Positions 12,804 to 24,186 of a stretch of DNA of 64,000 nt are shown in pieces. Position 1 is the first letter of the stretch. Each line of letters opens with the position of its first letter. The DNA is from Gossypium raimondii (Eukaryota; Streptophyta; Magnoliopsida; Malvales; Malvaceae): NCBI RefSeq assembly GCF_025698545.1, contig NC_068575.1:61513980-61577979 (forward strand), given 5' to 3'. The position numbers and the translations under genes were made by a program. The notes beneath the pieces were generated by a model. The model did no database searches and was not told the origin of the DNA. It saw only the letters and a program-made list of their open reading frames with translations.

Positions 12804-13917
12804 ATTGATTCAATAATATAATATTTGGTACTTGAACCTATATTTTTTTCTAATTTGGTATATAATTTTTTTTCTCAATTCGATACCTAAATTTGACAAT
12901 TTTTCTTAATTTGGTACCTAAATTTTTTTCCCCAATTTGATACCTGAACTTGACATTTTTCCTAATTTGGTACCTAAGTTTTTTTTAGGTTTAATTTGGC
13001 ACTTAAATTTATTAAATGACATGCAAATTACATAAAACACTAACAGTGTTAAAAAATTTTGTTATGCTACAAAAATATTGTTAGTATTAAAGAAAATTCA
13101 TGTTAAAAAATAGGTATTGAGCTATACCTAATGAATTAATATTAAATAAGAAAAAAAATTTAAAATCCTAAATTAAAAGAAATTCATTATTGTCAATTAA
13201 TTAATTAATTAATTAATTAACTAAAACTAAAAGTAATTGAACATATAAAATAAAAAAATATCATATCATTTGTCACATGTCGGTCATAGTCTAGAGGTGA
13301 TCATGGGCCTGGCCGGACCCAGACAAAATTTTAGGCCTGTTTTCTAGGCCTGGGCCGCCCGGCCCGAAAGAAAATTGCTAAGCTCGAACCCGACCCATAT
13401 TAAATTTTACAACACCAAAATAGCATATTTTAAAAAGAAAATAGCATATTAAAATTTAAAAAGTATATTTGATTAAAAATAAAAAAATATACATATATTT
13501 AATATATAATTCTAGTCGGGCCGGGTTCGGGCTAAAAAAAATTACCCGAGGTCCGGCCTGTTTTCTAAACAAACCTTATTTTTTTGCTCAAACCCATATT
13601 TCAGGCCTATATTTTTACCCAAACCCTCCCATTTTTTGGACGGGCCGAGTAGCCCAACCCATGATCACCTCTAGGTCATACATTGATTATTTTTGCTACT
13701 TCATAAAAAAAAATTATTAGTATATTGGAGTAATTTGTAAAACATTTGACAATTATCAAATCGAACAAAAAAAATGTACCAAATTAGGAAAAATAGTCAA
13801 GTTCAGATATCAAATTGAACCCTCAAACAGTTTAAGTACCAACTTAAGAAAATTTGTCTAGTTTAGGTACCAAATTAGGAAAATGTGTCAAATTCAAGAA
13901 CCAACTGTTATATTAAG
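12804..13917. mobile_element. Foldback element with long, internally repeated arms
   Basis: The left arm (about 12804-13020) is built from repeats of AATTTGGTACCTAAATTTGA spaced about 45-55 bases. The right arm (about 13735-13917) is its inverted counterpart (TACCAAATTAGGAAAA, CAAGTTCAGATATCAAATTG). The outer ends also pair, AATATAATATTTGGT against the complement of ACCAACTGTTATATT. The middle has no long frame and carries a hAT-like insertion at 13292-13673. The superfamily is not assigned because no clear target duplication was found. Confidence 0.6.
13292..13673. mobile_element. Short hAT-like element inside the foldback element
   Basis: The ends TAGAGGTGATCATGGGC and GCCCAACCCATGATCACCTCTA are near-perfect inverted repeats. 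Body length is about 382 bp and it is rich in GGCCCGGCC-type words near the ends. Flanks show GGTCATAG (left, two bases away from the terminus) and GGTCATAC (right), a likely 8-bp target duplication. Confidence 0.7.
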
Positions 13918-14360
13918 CCATTTTTTAAATAGTTATTCAACTATTCGAAATTTTTTATTTAATTTATTGGATTGTTAAGGTTTTTTTTTTTAGTTTAATT
14001 ATAGAGTTCGAAGCAATGATACGACTATTAGTACAGTGGATTGTTAAGTTTTTTTTTAAGTTTAATTATTAGATCCGAGTTGATTTGACTATTAGCGTCG
14101 GATATTGGAAAGAAAGATGTTTGGATTTGATTCGCAATTTTGTGATGTTCAAAGTTTTTTTATGAAAAAAATTGAATCTTAGATGAGAATGAAAAATAGA
14201 GCTTTTAATTGGTGTAGAGGGTGCGAATAGAGAAGATTATACAACAACAATTTTAATAGTCCGATGACTTAAATGAAAATATTGAATAATTCAATAATCA
14301 TTTTATAACTTTTAAAGTTAAATTACCAAAACACAAATTTATTAATAATTTAGTGACATT
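13918..14360. mobile_element. Decayed MITE, family B
   Basis: The left part has TAGTTATTCAACTATTCGAA and the right part TAATAATTTAGTGACATTAA. Internal sequence (TGATGTTCAAAGTTTTTTTATG, GATGAGAATGAAAAATAGAG) matches the family B copy at 56957-57502 in content and order. It is non-coding and the left end is poorly kept. Confidence 0.5.
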
Positions 14361-14788
14361 AACTTTATTTACGTTACAACAATTGTTAATAAAATCTTCT
14401 AAGTAAAATAACTTACTTTTTAAAATCTAGTTAAAAATTAATTTATATTTTAATTTTGAAATTGATAATTTCTAATTAGTTATTACTTAAAATTATTTTG
14501 GACTTAATTCATACTTGAAAGTGAAATAGTTAAATTAGTTGGCATTTATTTTAGGTATATGGAGGCCATTAACTTTTGTTTAGACTATTTTGGATGTGTA
14601 TATTTATAAATAATTTTTATTTTATAATTTATCAATAATATTATTAAAAACTAATATTTTAAAAAGAATTTCAAGGATTTATAGAAAAAAATTCAGCCTT
14701 TTTTGGGATTTTTTATATTTTATAATTTTATAATATTTTTAATTTAACATTTTAAGTACTTTTTATTTTCAAATAATACTATGACATG

Positions 14789-15160
14789 TAAGGGTGTTCA
14801 AATTTTGATTAAAGCCGAATTAACTGATCTAATACGGTTGAAAGTCGATTAATGATTTTTAAAAGTTCGATTATCGGTTAATTCGGTTCGAAATCCGGTA
14901 ATTAATCAAATTAACCAAACTTAGTAATTAATAATACAAATTTCGGTTAATTCATTTAAATGAACATTATCAAATTTTTAATATGTTTTATATTTGTTTT
15001 AATAAAATAAAAATAAAACATATAAATATCGGTTAACAAAAATATTTCGGTTTAGTTATTTTTTTTGAAAAATTTTGGTTCGGTTAATTGTCAAATGATT
15101 AAAAATTATATTAATTCAGTTAATATTAGTTTGGTTCGATTAATTATTTGAACACCCCTA
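14789..15160. mobile_element. hAT-type MITE (372 bp)
   Basis: The terminal inverted repeats are TAAGGGTGTTCAAATTTTG and the complement of TTATTTGAACACCCCTA. The flanking 8-mers are ATGACATG (14781-14788) and ATGGCATG (15161-15168), 7 of 8 identical, as expected for hAT insertion. The body holds repeated GGTTAATTCGGTTCG-like words and no coding sequence. Confidence 0.8.
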
Positions 15161-16615
15161 ATGGCATGTCCTAATTTGAGGTTTACCGCATAACATTATG
15201 TCATTGACTATGGATGTGTAATAATAATAATAAATTGATGTAGTTAAATAGGTACCTAAAAAGATTATCAACTTAGTTAACGGTTTCGATTAAGATATAT
15301 TTTTAAGTATTTAGTTAACTCTATCAAATTTTGATGATTTGACATTGGTAACCGATATCACAACATCACATGATAATCTCAAAATAGGAAACGCGATAAT
15401 TTTAGTTGAAAAATAAATGTTTTAAAAGTATTAAAATCATAAAATAATTGTAAGATAATAATAGATATAAAATAAAAATATCAAAATATCATAAAACTTC
15501 AGAAATAAATATTTTATAAAAAGTCTAAAATTGTATTGAAATTATAAAAATATAAAGTTAACAAAATGCATATCTAGAATAAATTTGGACAATTTAGCGT
15601 CTAACTTCATGAACATTCATTTCTCTAAATTCTTAATAAAATAGAATTTTTTTGAAAATTATATTTTTATTTGTTTTCTTTTCAAAATTTTAAGACACAT
15701 TCTATTATTTTATTGGTTGCCGGTACAAAATTAACAGTGTCATCCAGGTAACTAATAAAAGTATATGTTTTTCAATTTAAAAAAGACTAACAAGATAAAA
15801 ATTATCAAATTCAGAAACTAAAATATACATTAACAAAAATCTAATATATATATATATAAATAAATCTGATTGTCAAATCATTCAAACAAATCGTTTTCAA
15901 TTTGATTGTCAGTCCAATAATAATTAAAAAAATTGTATTAAAATAATATTAAAATTTTATAATTCTGTTGAATATTTTTTATTTCAAATATTTATCGATT
16001 TCGAGAGCCTCTTCATTCAAATTAAGACACTAATATATTCTAACACCAGTGATAAACATTGAAAACGCTATAAAGGCAAATTATACATTTTGGAGGTTTG
16101 CAATGACTAGAAGTACGAATTGTCTTCTTTTACTAATCGGGGCATCGGGTGCTTTTGACAGACACTTAAGAGGATATGTTTACTGCCAGCCATCACATAT
16201 AATTGTCCTTTATTTCCTTTTACATTTTATTTGTGTATAAAATACTTTTATTGAACATAAATATGATCTTATGTATGACTTTGCAGGTTTTTCCTATTTT
16301 ATCTCTATGATTGGGTTTTTTTTTCTTCCTTTAAATAGTCTGTAAAAGCATGAAAATTTTACCATATGCTCCAAAGAAAAATAATATATAGTATCAAGCA
16401 TTAATGCTTATAGAAATATAAATCAATGGAAGTGGTATGAGCACTTGACAAGTTTCAAGGTTATTGTGTGCTAATACGAGACACGTCATGGGCATAAACC
16501 ACCAAGGTCAGACACGGGATTTGACACGTTGCATCCGTCATTGATGATTTTGTCTTCCTCGAATTTTAGTTTAAGATTTAAGAAAATATTGAATCTCTTT
16601 TATCAAACGTAAACA
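15161..16615. other. AT-rich spacer without a recognised gene
   Basis: No family, RNA gene or clean repeat is recognised. A short TA run lies near 15845-15858. The small open frame at 16049-16240 (63 codons) has no recognisable domain and is flanked by AT-rich sequence; I do not call it a gene. Confidence 0.4.
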
Positions 16616-17617
16616 AAAAAACTAAACTTGAGAAAACACGAGTCTTTTTTTTTGTTTCGTGTCAGAGTTAAATATAAATATACGAAAAAAATAAAAAAAT
16701 ATGTTAGACCTAGGAAAAAAATTTTATTTCAAATTTTATCTCATTGATTTCAAATTTATTTCATACATCTAACACCTATTTTTTCATTCAATCTCATTTA
16801 TTTCAAATTTTTTCCTACATCTAACACATTTTTTTCATTCAATCTAATTTATTTTAAATTTTTTTCTACATCTAACACTTTTTTTCATTCAATCTCATTA
16901 TTTCAAATTTTTTTCCTACATCTAACACATTTTTTTAATTTTTTTCGTATATTTATATCTGACTCTGACACAAAAAAATAAATTTTTTTTAAATTTGTAC
17001 TGGGTGCCGGCCATTGACAGGCCAGCACCCAAAAAAAATTTTTTAAAATTTTTTTCGTATATTTATATTTGACTCTGACACGAAAAAAAAGATTTTTTTT
17101 TAAATTTTGTACTGGGTGCAGGCCATTGACAGGCCAGCACCCAAATTATTTTTTTTATTTTTTTGTATATTTATATCTGACTCTGACACGAAAAAAAAAA
17201 AAAAAAATTTAAAACAAACCAGACACCAAAATTTTTTAAAATTTTTTCAGATATTATATCGACTCGACACGAAAAAAAGTAAAATTTTTTTTACTGTTGG
17301 GTGCCGGCCATTGACAGGCCAGCACCCAAATTTTTTTTTTCTTTTTTTTCTTTCTCGTATATTAGTATTATACAATTTTTTTTAAAAAAAATAAATGAGT
17401 TCCGGCCATTGACAAGCCAGAACCCAAAAATTTTTTTTTTAAGTCTGACACAATGATTAGCCAATCATTGGTGCAAAAAAAGAGTGGTTACTGTTCATTT
17501 TAGGTTATTTTGGTGATTGTTTTTGAACTTAGGTTATTTTTGCAAATATAATTTATTTTTGGGTTAGTTTGGTAAAACAGCCCCAAAAAACTAAACTTGA
17601 GAAAACACGAGTCTTTT
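16616..17617. repeat. Hairpin-bearing tandem-repeat insertion flanked by a 33-bp direct repeat
   Basis: An identical 33-base sequence (beginning AAAAAACTAAACTTGAG) occurs at 16616-16648 and 17585-17617 and brackets 936 bp. Inside are, in order: one inverted-orientation arm (16655-16735; TCGTGTCAGAGTTAAATATA), about four ~60-bp units with TACATCTAACAC and TTCATTCAATCT (16735-16935), and four to five 100-185-bp units (16940-17440). The last units combine CGTATATTTATATCTGACTC with a 29-base hairpin, GGGTGC-GGCC-loop-GGCC-GCACCC, at 17002-17030, 17114-17142 and 17299-17327, plus a diverged one at about 17397-17425. Nothing is coding. The structure matches no transposon class I can name. Confidence 0.75.
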
Positions 17618-17773
17618 CTTATTTGGAAACCTTTCATGTAGAAAGAGATTATTTACGTTCAAACTCGGATGGATTTTAAGAGTCAACAATCATACAAGTT
17701 TAATATTTTTATACTTAGTTTTATTATCAACCACATATTATTATTATTTTATAACAAGATGATATGTTATACT

Positions 17774-18437
17774 TAGACCTCTTTATGAGTCGGGCCACCT
17801 GACCCATCTCAAAGATCCGCCCGAAAAGTAGGAGGAGGGTTTGAGCAAAAATATAGGCTCGAAAAATAGGTTTGGACAAAAAATTAATGTTTGTTTAAAA
17901 AAACAGACAAGGTCTTGGGTAAGACATTTTAGGCCCAGGCCCGACCCAAATTCACTAAATTACAAAAAAAATATGTTGTTTTTTATGTTATTTTAATAAT
18001 TGTTTTTTTATGTTATTTTAATGATATTTTCTTATTTTCTCTCTATTTTGTTATTATTTCACTATCATGTTGTTATTGTTTGGATATTGCACAACATTTG
18101 TTTTATTGCTAATTTTGTTATTATTTTAGAGACATTTGATTGTTAAGTTGCATCTATCTTAGTGTTATTTAAGTATACATATTTTTTAAAATTTATTTTC
18201 AATATGTTCGGAAATATTTATTTTAATGTTTTTAGTATTTTTGATGTATTATGTATATTTAAAAAATACGTAAAAATTTTAATATGGGCGGGCCGGGTCG
18301 GGCCTGGGGTTCAGTATTTTTACCTTGGTCGGGCTTGAGCAAATTTTTAAGCCCATTTTTCGGGCCGGGTCGAGCATGAACCTAGCAAACGGGCCTAAGT
18401 TTTTGCTTGGGCCCGGTCTGAACCATGAACACCTCTA
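17774..18437. mobile_element. hAT-like non-autonomous element (TAGAGGTG family)
   Basis: The left end is TAGACCTCTTTATGAGTCGG and the right end ...CATGAACACCTCTA. GC-rich arms (GGGCCGGGTCGGGCC, GCCCGGTCTG) surround an AT-rich, non-coding core with TTGTTATTATTTTAGAGACA, which recurs in copies at 29360, 33979 and 34994. Flanking 8-mers GTTATACT and GTCATATC agree at 5 of 8 positions, so the duplication is decayed. Confidence 0.7.
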
Positions 18438-19574
18438 GTCATATCTAGTTTACGTCTTTTTAGATGAGCGGTGCATTTATCTGTGATTAGCGTAAAAATA
18501 GTGACGGCGATGAGATTAAATATTGCAACGTGTGACAAAAAAAACTAAACATACCGCACTAAAAACAAACGTCCATTCAAAAGGACCCTAATAGTGTCTA
18601 GAATTACATACTATATACCGGTGTATAAATATTTTGTTATATATGGAGAGCCAAAGTTGAATAAAATAGATTTTATTTATTTAATTATAAAATATATTCA
18701 AAATTATATATGTCATATCTAAATATTAAATATATATATATTTTTATAAAAATTATATTCATTTATAAATTTTTAATATTTGTTGACTGCAAGTTTAGCG
18801 TCGGCATCAATCACGTCAACATTCGTCAATGATAAAACTCACCACCAACAATTTCTTTTCAATCGATTTAAACTATTAAAAGAAACTCAAATTAACACGA
18901 AAATTCCGAGGGAGCATAAAATAAATTTGTCGTAATTTTAGATATTTGTTACGAAAGCTAAAACGGAATCAGAAATTCTCAAATTTTAAAGTATCTCTCA
19001 TAAACGCCAAAATAATATTTAAATTAAAATATATCATATTTCTAAATGGATTAAAATATATCATAAGTTCATATACTCTTAGTAAATTTGAAATTTAATC
19101 ATGGTAATTTTATTTTCGAGTTAGTTTATCTACTTTTTAATTTTTAAAATTGAGTCTAGTTATTAATATTATTATTTATTAAATTTATTCATAGAACATT
19201 TTGAAATAATAATAAAAAGTCACTTAATAACTATACAACTAAATAATAACGTTAGATTTACATTCACAAAATAATTTTAACAATATTAACTGTTAAACTT
19301 AAATTTTAAAATATAAAAATAATGAATTTACGAATAATATAAATACTTCCAATATATTTTAACCTTTTAAATATTTAAAATAAATTTTAAGAAATTCAGG
19401 AAAAATAAAATAAAAGTGATGGTCCTGCAGACCCCGTAACGCCGCCCCCGGTCATTTATTTTATTTCTTGTCAAAGCTTTATTGGTTTTTGTTTTGGTCA
19501 CGTGTTCGACAATTCCGTGAACTTACTGGCGTTTGGTCTGTTTTACTTTGGGACACCTTTAAAGATCAGAATTT
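18438..19574. other. AT-rich spacer without a recognised gene
   Basis: No gene or clear repeat is recognised. A somewhat GC-richer island at about 19425-19530 (GCAGACCCCGTAACGCCGCC) stands out from its surroundings but has no supported frame or RNA signature. Confidence 0.4.
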
Positions 19575-19929
19575 GGTAAAATTACCTCAAAGACCCTTAT
19601 ACTATGAGTTAGATTACATTTTGTATTCTCTATTTATAAAAGGGTAAATTAATCCTTATACATTAGATCAAAAAGTAAATTTATCTTTTTATTAAAAATA
19701 TCATCAATTTCTGCTATTAAAATTTGATCCATGTACATCATAATGAGATACACATTGCATGTTATTTTGTCAGTCACGTCAACTTTTACAATAAAAATGA
19801 ATAAAAATTTTAACGAAAATACTATATTGCTCTTTGATCTAATATATAACGACTAATTTACCTTTTTTTAATAAAAGAAGCAAAATACAATTTGAATCAT
19901 AGTTCAGGGGCCTCCATGGTACTTTTACC
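19575..19929. mobile_element. MULE-like MITE, family A
   Basis: The left end is GGTAAAATTACCTCAAAGAC. The right end CCATGGTACTTTTACC is the complement of the family terminus. Internal words ATTAATCCTTATACATTAGA and the complementary AACGACTAATTTACC match other copies. Flanking 9-mers TCAGAATTT and TTGAGATTT agree at 6 of 9, so this is probably an older copy. Confidence 0.7.
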
Positions 19930-21019
19930 TTGAGATTTTTTATTTTTATATAATCAAATACAATCCATGAAAATTAATCATTTCGAGGTTTATGTCTTTC
20001 GCTTTTGCCAATTAAAACCTTAATACCAACTGATTAAGTTTTAATTCACGTGGCATTTGAACTTCTACATGTGAAACCCCATGGAAGGATCAATAAAAAT
20101 CAATTGGATCAAGGTTATATATGGTGTTTGATAGAGCTTTTCGGTGAATTACAATAACAAGATAGAGTCCAAACAATTAACGCGATGAGTGTGACTCAAA
20201 CTCAGGCAAACCCAGACAACACTTGGGACAGTGATTAGCCTTTAGTATATAATTTTATTTTCAATTAAACTTGGTAATGATAATTTATAATCTATAATAT
20301 ATATATAAAAGTATAACCTGATAAAAATATTCTTTTATGTGAAAATTAACAAGATTCCACATAAAATGAAATTTAATTTTTTTTTGAACAATCTCAGTAT
20401 AAGTTATTGTTATATCTGCTATTTTTGACACAATACTTAGAATTATCCAGTCTCTCCTCCCCAACCCATAAATGAGAGGATAATGTGCGCACTCGAACTC
20501 ATGTCCTCCTATCACAAGTCGATCGAACACTAACTCAATTAAGAAATGATTAAAAACCCATAAATTTTTATTTAAAATAAATTGTATTATTACGATAGTT
20601 TATCTTTTAAAAGTATTTTTATATAAAATTAATAAAATTCCATATAAATATTTTATTTAATTGTTATATAAATTTTAATAAATATATTTACATAAATAAA
20701 AATATAATATATAGGAATATTTTAACTCAATAAAATAAATACATGCTGTATGTAAAGTCAGACATTATTAATTAGGATAAGATAAAATAAATAAATGTGA
20801 GAAAGACAAAAAAATTAAATTTTACCTTCTAGTAAAAATATTATTATTACATTAATAAAAACTGAAACTTCTCTTTAAAAATAATAAATTTATTTTCATT
20901 GAAAAATTAAAATAGATTTTTTACTGAGTACAAGAGATATGCATTTTTATAATGTAAGGTTCCAATCCAACCACACCAACCCAAAGATTTTAGCTGCCCT
21001 ACTAGTCAAACTTTACCTA

Positions 21020-21054
<35 letters not shown>

Positions 21055-21164
21055 TTTTAATTACATGATATATACTGATTTGCACTAAAAATAGCATATT
21101 TTTATATAAACTAGAATGTTTTGCCCGCCTTGGGGCCTCGAATTTTTAATTATACCTATAATTA
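19930..21164. other. AT-rich spacer with a TA microsatellite
   Basis: A dinucleotide TA repeat lies at about 21022-21053. Around 20440-20530 a stretch with CTCGAACTCATGTCCTCC resembles tail sequences common near plant retroposons, but it is too short to classify. No supported gene is seen. Confidence 0.45.
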
Positions 21165-21515
21165 TATTATGGGTAAATTTCAAATTTAATGAATTTTGAT
21201 TCAATGTGACATATGGAATTTGATTTGGTGTAATTATACACGTGAGATTTTAATTGTGGTTCAAACGTATATATGAAATTTTAATTTTAAGTCAATCGTG
21301 TACACATTTAAAAAATAAATATATCAATTTATTTTTTATATTGGATAAATATAATTATTTGTTATGTAATATATAAACATTATATCAATAATCTGTGAGA
21401 ACTGGATCAAATCAAAATTTTATGTATAAAATTACACAAAATCAAAATTTAAGTACAAAATTACACATTAGGCCAAATTTCATGTATAGTTTTGAGACTT
21501 ATCCCATTATATTAT
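21165..21515. mobile_element. MITE-like inverted repeat, family F
   Basis: The left side reads GGGTAAATTTCAAATTTAAT with repeated AATTATACACGTGAGATTTT-like words. The right side is roughly complementary (AAAATTACACATTAGGCC, TTGAGACTTATCCC). Short subrepeats of AAAATCAAAATTT occur in both arms. The ends are imperfect and no target duplication was fixed. Confidence 0.4.
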
Positions 21516-21964
21516 AAATTTTTATTAAATGTTTATTAAAATTGCAATATATATTTATTAAATTAATTAATATAGACTAAATCCTAAACTTTAGATAAGT
21601 AGAGGATCAATACTAAAAATTATCGTTATCTTATAGGGCCAAAAAAAAAAAAGACACCTGTGATGAGAGAATTGCTTAGGACGGTCTTTTTATACAAGTA
21701 ACTAAGGAAATTACAAAACATTGAGGTACCGAATAATGTACAAGAATAAAGTATAGAGATTAAATATTAAATTCGAGCATGGTATAGGGACCAAAATTAA
21801 AATTTAACCATTTTTATGCCATCTAAATAAAATAAAGGGAGCGGAATTGAAATTCAACCATTTATGTTGTAATAAGGACGGTGGGTTCCCTTTTTATATT
21901 TTAATTTATTTGAGGGACGGTTCCCGTTTATACAGTAGTATAGATAGAGGGATATTTTATTTAT

Positions 21965-22375
21965 GGTTAAACTATGCTATAGGTCCTTGTATTGTGCATA
22001 AATTATGGATTTAGTCCCTGTGGTTTAATTTAGGCATTTTTACTCTCTGTACTTTTAGAATTTTGAAATTTTAGTCCTAACCGAATGGTAGCTATTAAAT
22101 TCATTAAGTTTTGATATTTTTAAAATTTGATTCGACAAACATATTATTAATATCATTTTTGTTTGTTATTTCCACATATTACTAAAAAAATCAATTAATA
22201 AATATATGACTGTTGTTTGCATTGAGATTGAAGATATAGCGACTAAATCTATAACTTGATGTATAATATAAGACTAAAAATAAAATTTAATCAAATAAAT
22301 TTAATTATTAATATTAAATAAGGACTAAAATTTGATAAATCGAAAACTACACGAAATAAAAATAAGACATGAGAA
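21965..22375. mobile_element. MITE-like repeat, family D
   Basis: It begins GGTTAAACTATGCTATAGGT then TTTAGTCCCTGTGG. The right half has complementary words such as GGACTAAAATTTGATAAATC. Related copies lie at 42652-43085, 57668-58185 and, weaker, 58400-58740. It is non-coding. Confidence 0.45.
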
Positions 22376-22611
22376 TAAATTTGATTCGTGCTGACAATGA
22401 ATGAGACAATTCTTAAAGATATGTACATATTAATCATGTCTGCTTTCTATCTAATTCGCTAATAGGAGCTTGGGGTCCATTTTGATCCTTTTCAAAATTT
22501 CAAATCTACAATCATTCAATAAGAACAAATGAAGAAGGGCAAAACGTTTATTAATGCTTTGTTTGTTAGTTATTGATTTTTTTTTAAATAGTACGTTTGG
22601 GGTAAATTGAA

Positions 22612-23062
22612 GGGTAAACTATACCAAGGTTACTTATTATTAGTAAATTTATGTTTTAGTCATTCAAGTTTAAAAAAATTAAAAAATGATCACTAAACTT
22701 TTAAAAGTTTTCCTTTTAAGTCTCTGGGTTGATAAAATTGATGTTATATGGCCCTTTTGACGATTCTTTTTTTTTTCATGAAACAACTTTATTCTCTAAT
22801 CCCCAACATTGGTCGTCAGATCAACTTGGATCTAAGATATGTTTTCCTGCTTGTCAATGGGTAATCATCGAATTATCACTTGGAGCTCGCTAGCTAGACT
22901 TTCGAAAAATAAAAATCTAACAGCCCAACGACTTGAATAAAATTATTTGAAAAGTTCAGTGAGTTAGATAGAAACTTTTGAATAATTCAGTGACCATTTT
23001 ATAATCTTTTAAAACTGAGTGACCAAAATAAAATTTATTAAAAAATTAGTTACCTTGAATAA
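22612..23062. mobile_element. MITE, family B
   Basis: The left end GGGTAAACTATACCAAGGTT is followed by TTAGTCATTCAAGTTT. The right end carries the complement (GAGTGACCAAAATAAAATTT, TTAGTTACCTTG). The middle contains CACTTGGAGCTCGCTAGC, which recurs in other family B copies as TTGGAGCTCGTTAGC near 63340. It is non-coding. Confidence 0.6.
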
Positions 23063-24186
23063 ATTAATCAAATAAATGAAATAGGAGAAAGTAAAGAAGA
23101 GAATGCACGCTTTGTGGTTATTATTGAGTTTATAGAATAATAATAATAACAAAAAATAGATTAGGTGAAGGAAGCTGGCTAAGGGCGTGTTTTTTGGACA
23201 TTAAAATTCCTTTAAGCAGATATGGTCGTACCATAAGTCAATATCTTGATTATGAGAAACACTGCATGCGTTTTAGATTTCCTTTTTTATATACTTCGGA
23301 TCTAGGGAAAAATTATTTTATTCCCTTTTTTCAAACTTTATTATAAAATTTATTTGACTTATTAGTGCAGTCATATGGATAGTTGTCACCATTAAATTGT
23401 TATTGAATTAACATTATAAAAAGGATCAATTTTAAAAGTATGTGTGTAATTTTATACATAAAATTATTAACATAATTATTAATATAATGTTATTTTATGT
23501 TTATATATTACGTCTAACGAACCCCAATATGATAGTAATATTACGTTTAGACCTCAAAAATTAACCTTTATTATTATTGTTATTTATTTGTAATCTTTTA
23601 CGATTTTTCTTATTCTGAAATGGTTTTTTTTACAAAAAGAAAGAAAGATATTTCATAACAGTTGAACTGACAATTGATCCCATTTTTACAATAGACCCAA
23701 ATCACTGCACATTTATTATTAAAAATTATTTTGTAATTCAAAGTGACGATGCTGGCATATTCTCTTTAAGACCCTACATAATGAGAATAACTAAAATTTA
23801 GAAATGGGATTCGCTTATTCAAACTAGAAATTAAATGATAACCAGAAATAGTAGGAAGAAGCAAAATGCCTTCCCATGATCCATTTCTAGGTAAAAATGG
23901 ATTTCATTTTAAAGCATAATGCAAAATATCAGTCTATCCAAATGAACTGCCAAAGGACTTTTTTGTAAATAGATTTCGGGGTGTAATGTGACTTCAAGAA
24001 CTAACTGAACTAAATTCCGATATTTAAAAGTAATACTAGCTAAATCATGGCTTATGCTTGAGAATAAACCAATAACTTTTGCTGGAATCTCAGTACTAAC
24101 CTAACCTTAATATATAGATGTATACATATATGACTATGTCTAACTGATACGCAAACACTCAACTGTACAAAGGTCAATTTTGCTCC
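23063..24186. other. Spacer and 3' flank of the BAH/TFIIS-like gene
   Basis: AT-rich sequence with no recognised gene. The last ~200 bases (for example ACCTTAATATATAGATGTATACATATATG at 24100-24130) probably include the 3' UTR of the gene on the minus strand. Confidence 0.4.

Noticed and set aside
16049-16240. 63-codon open frame possibly encoding a small protein
   Set aside because: No signal peptide pattern, domain or homologue; surroundings are AT-rich non-coding.
17774-18437. Solo LTR of a retrotransposon
   Set aside because: Ends are inverted (TAGACCTC...GAACACCTCTA), not TG...CA, and the duplications in the family are 8 bp, so a hAT-like element fits better.
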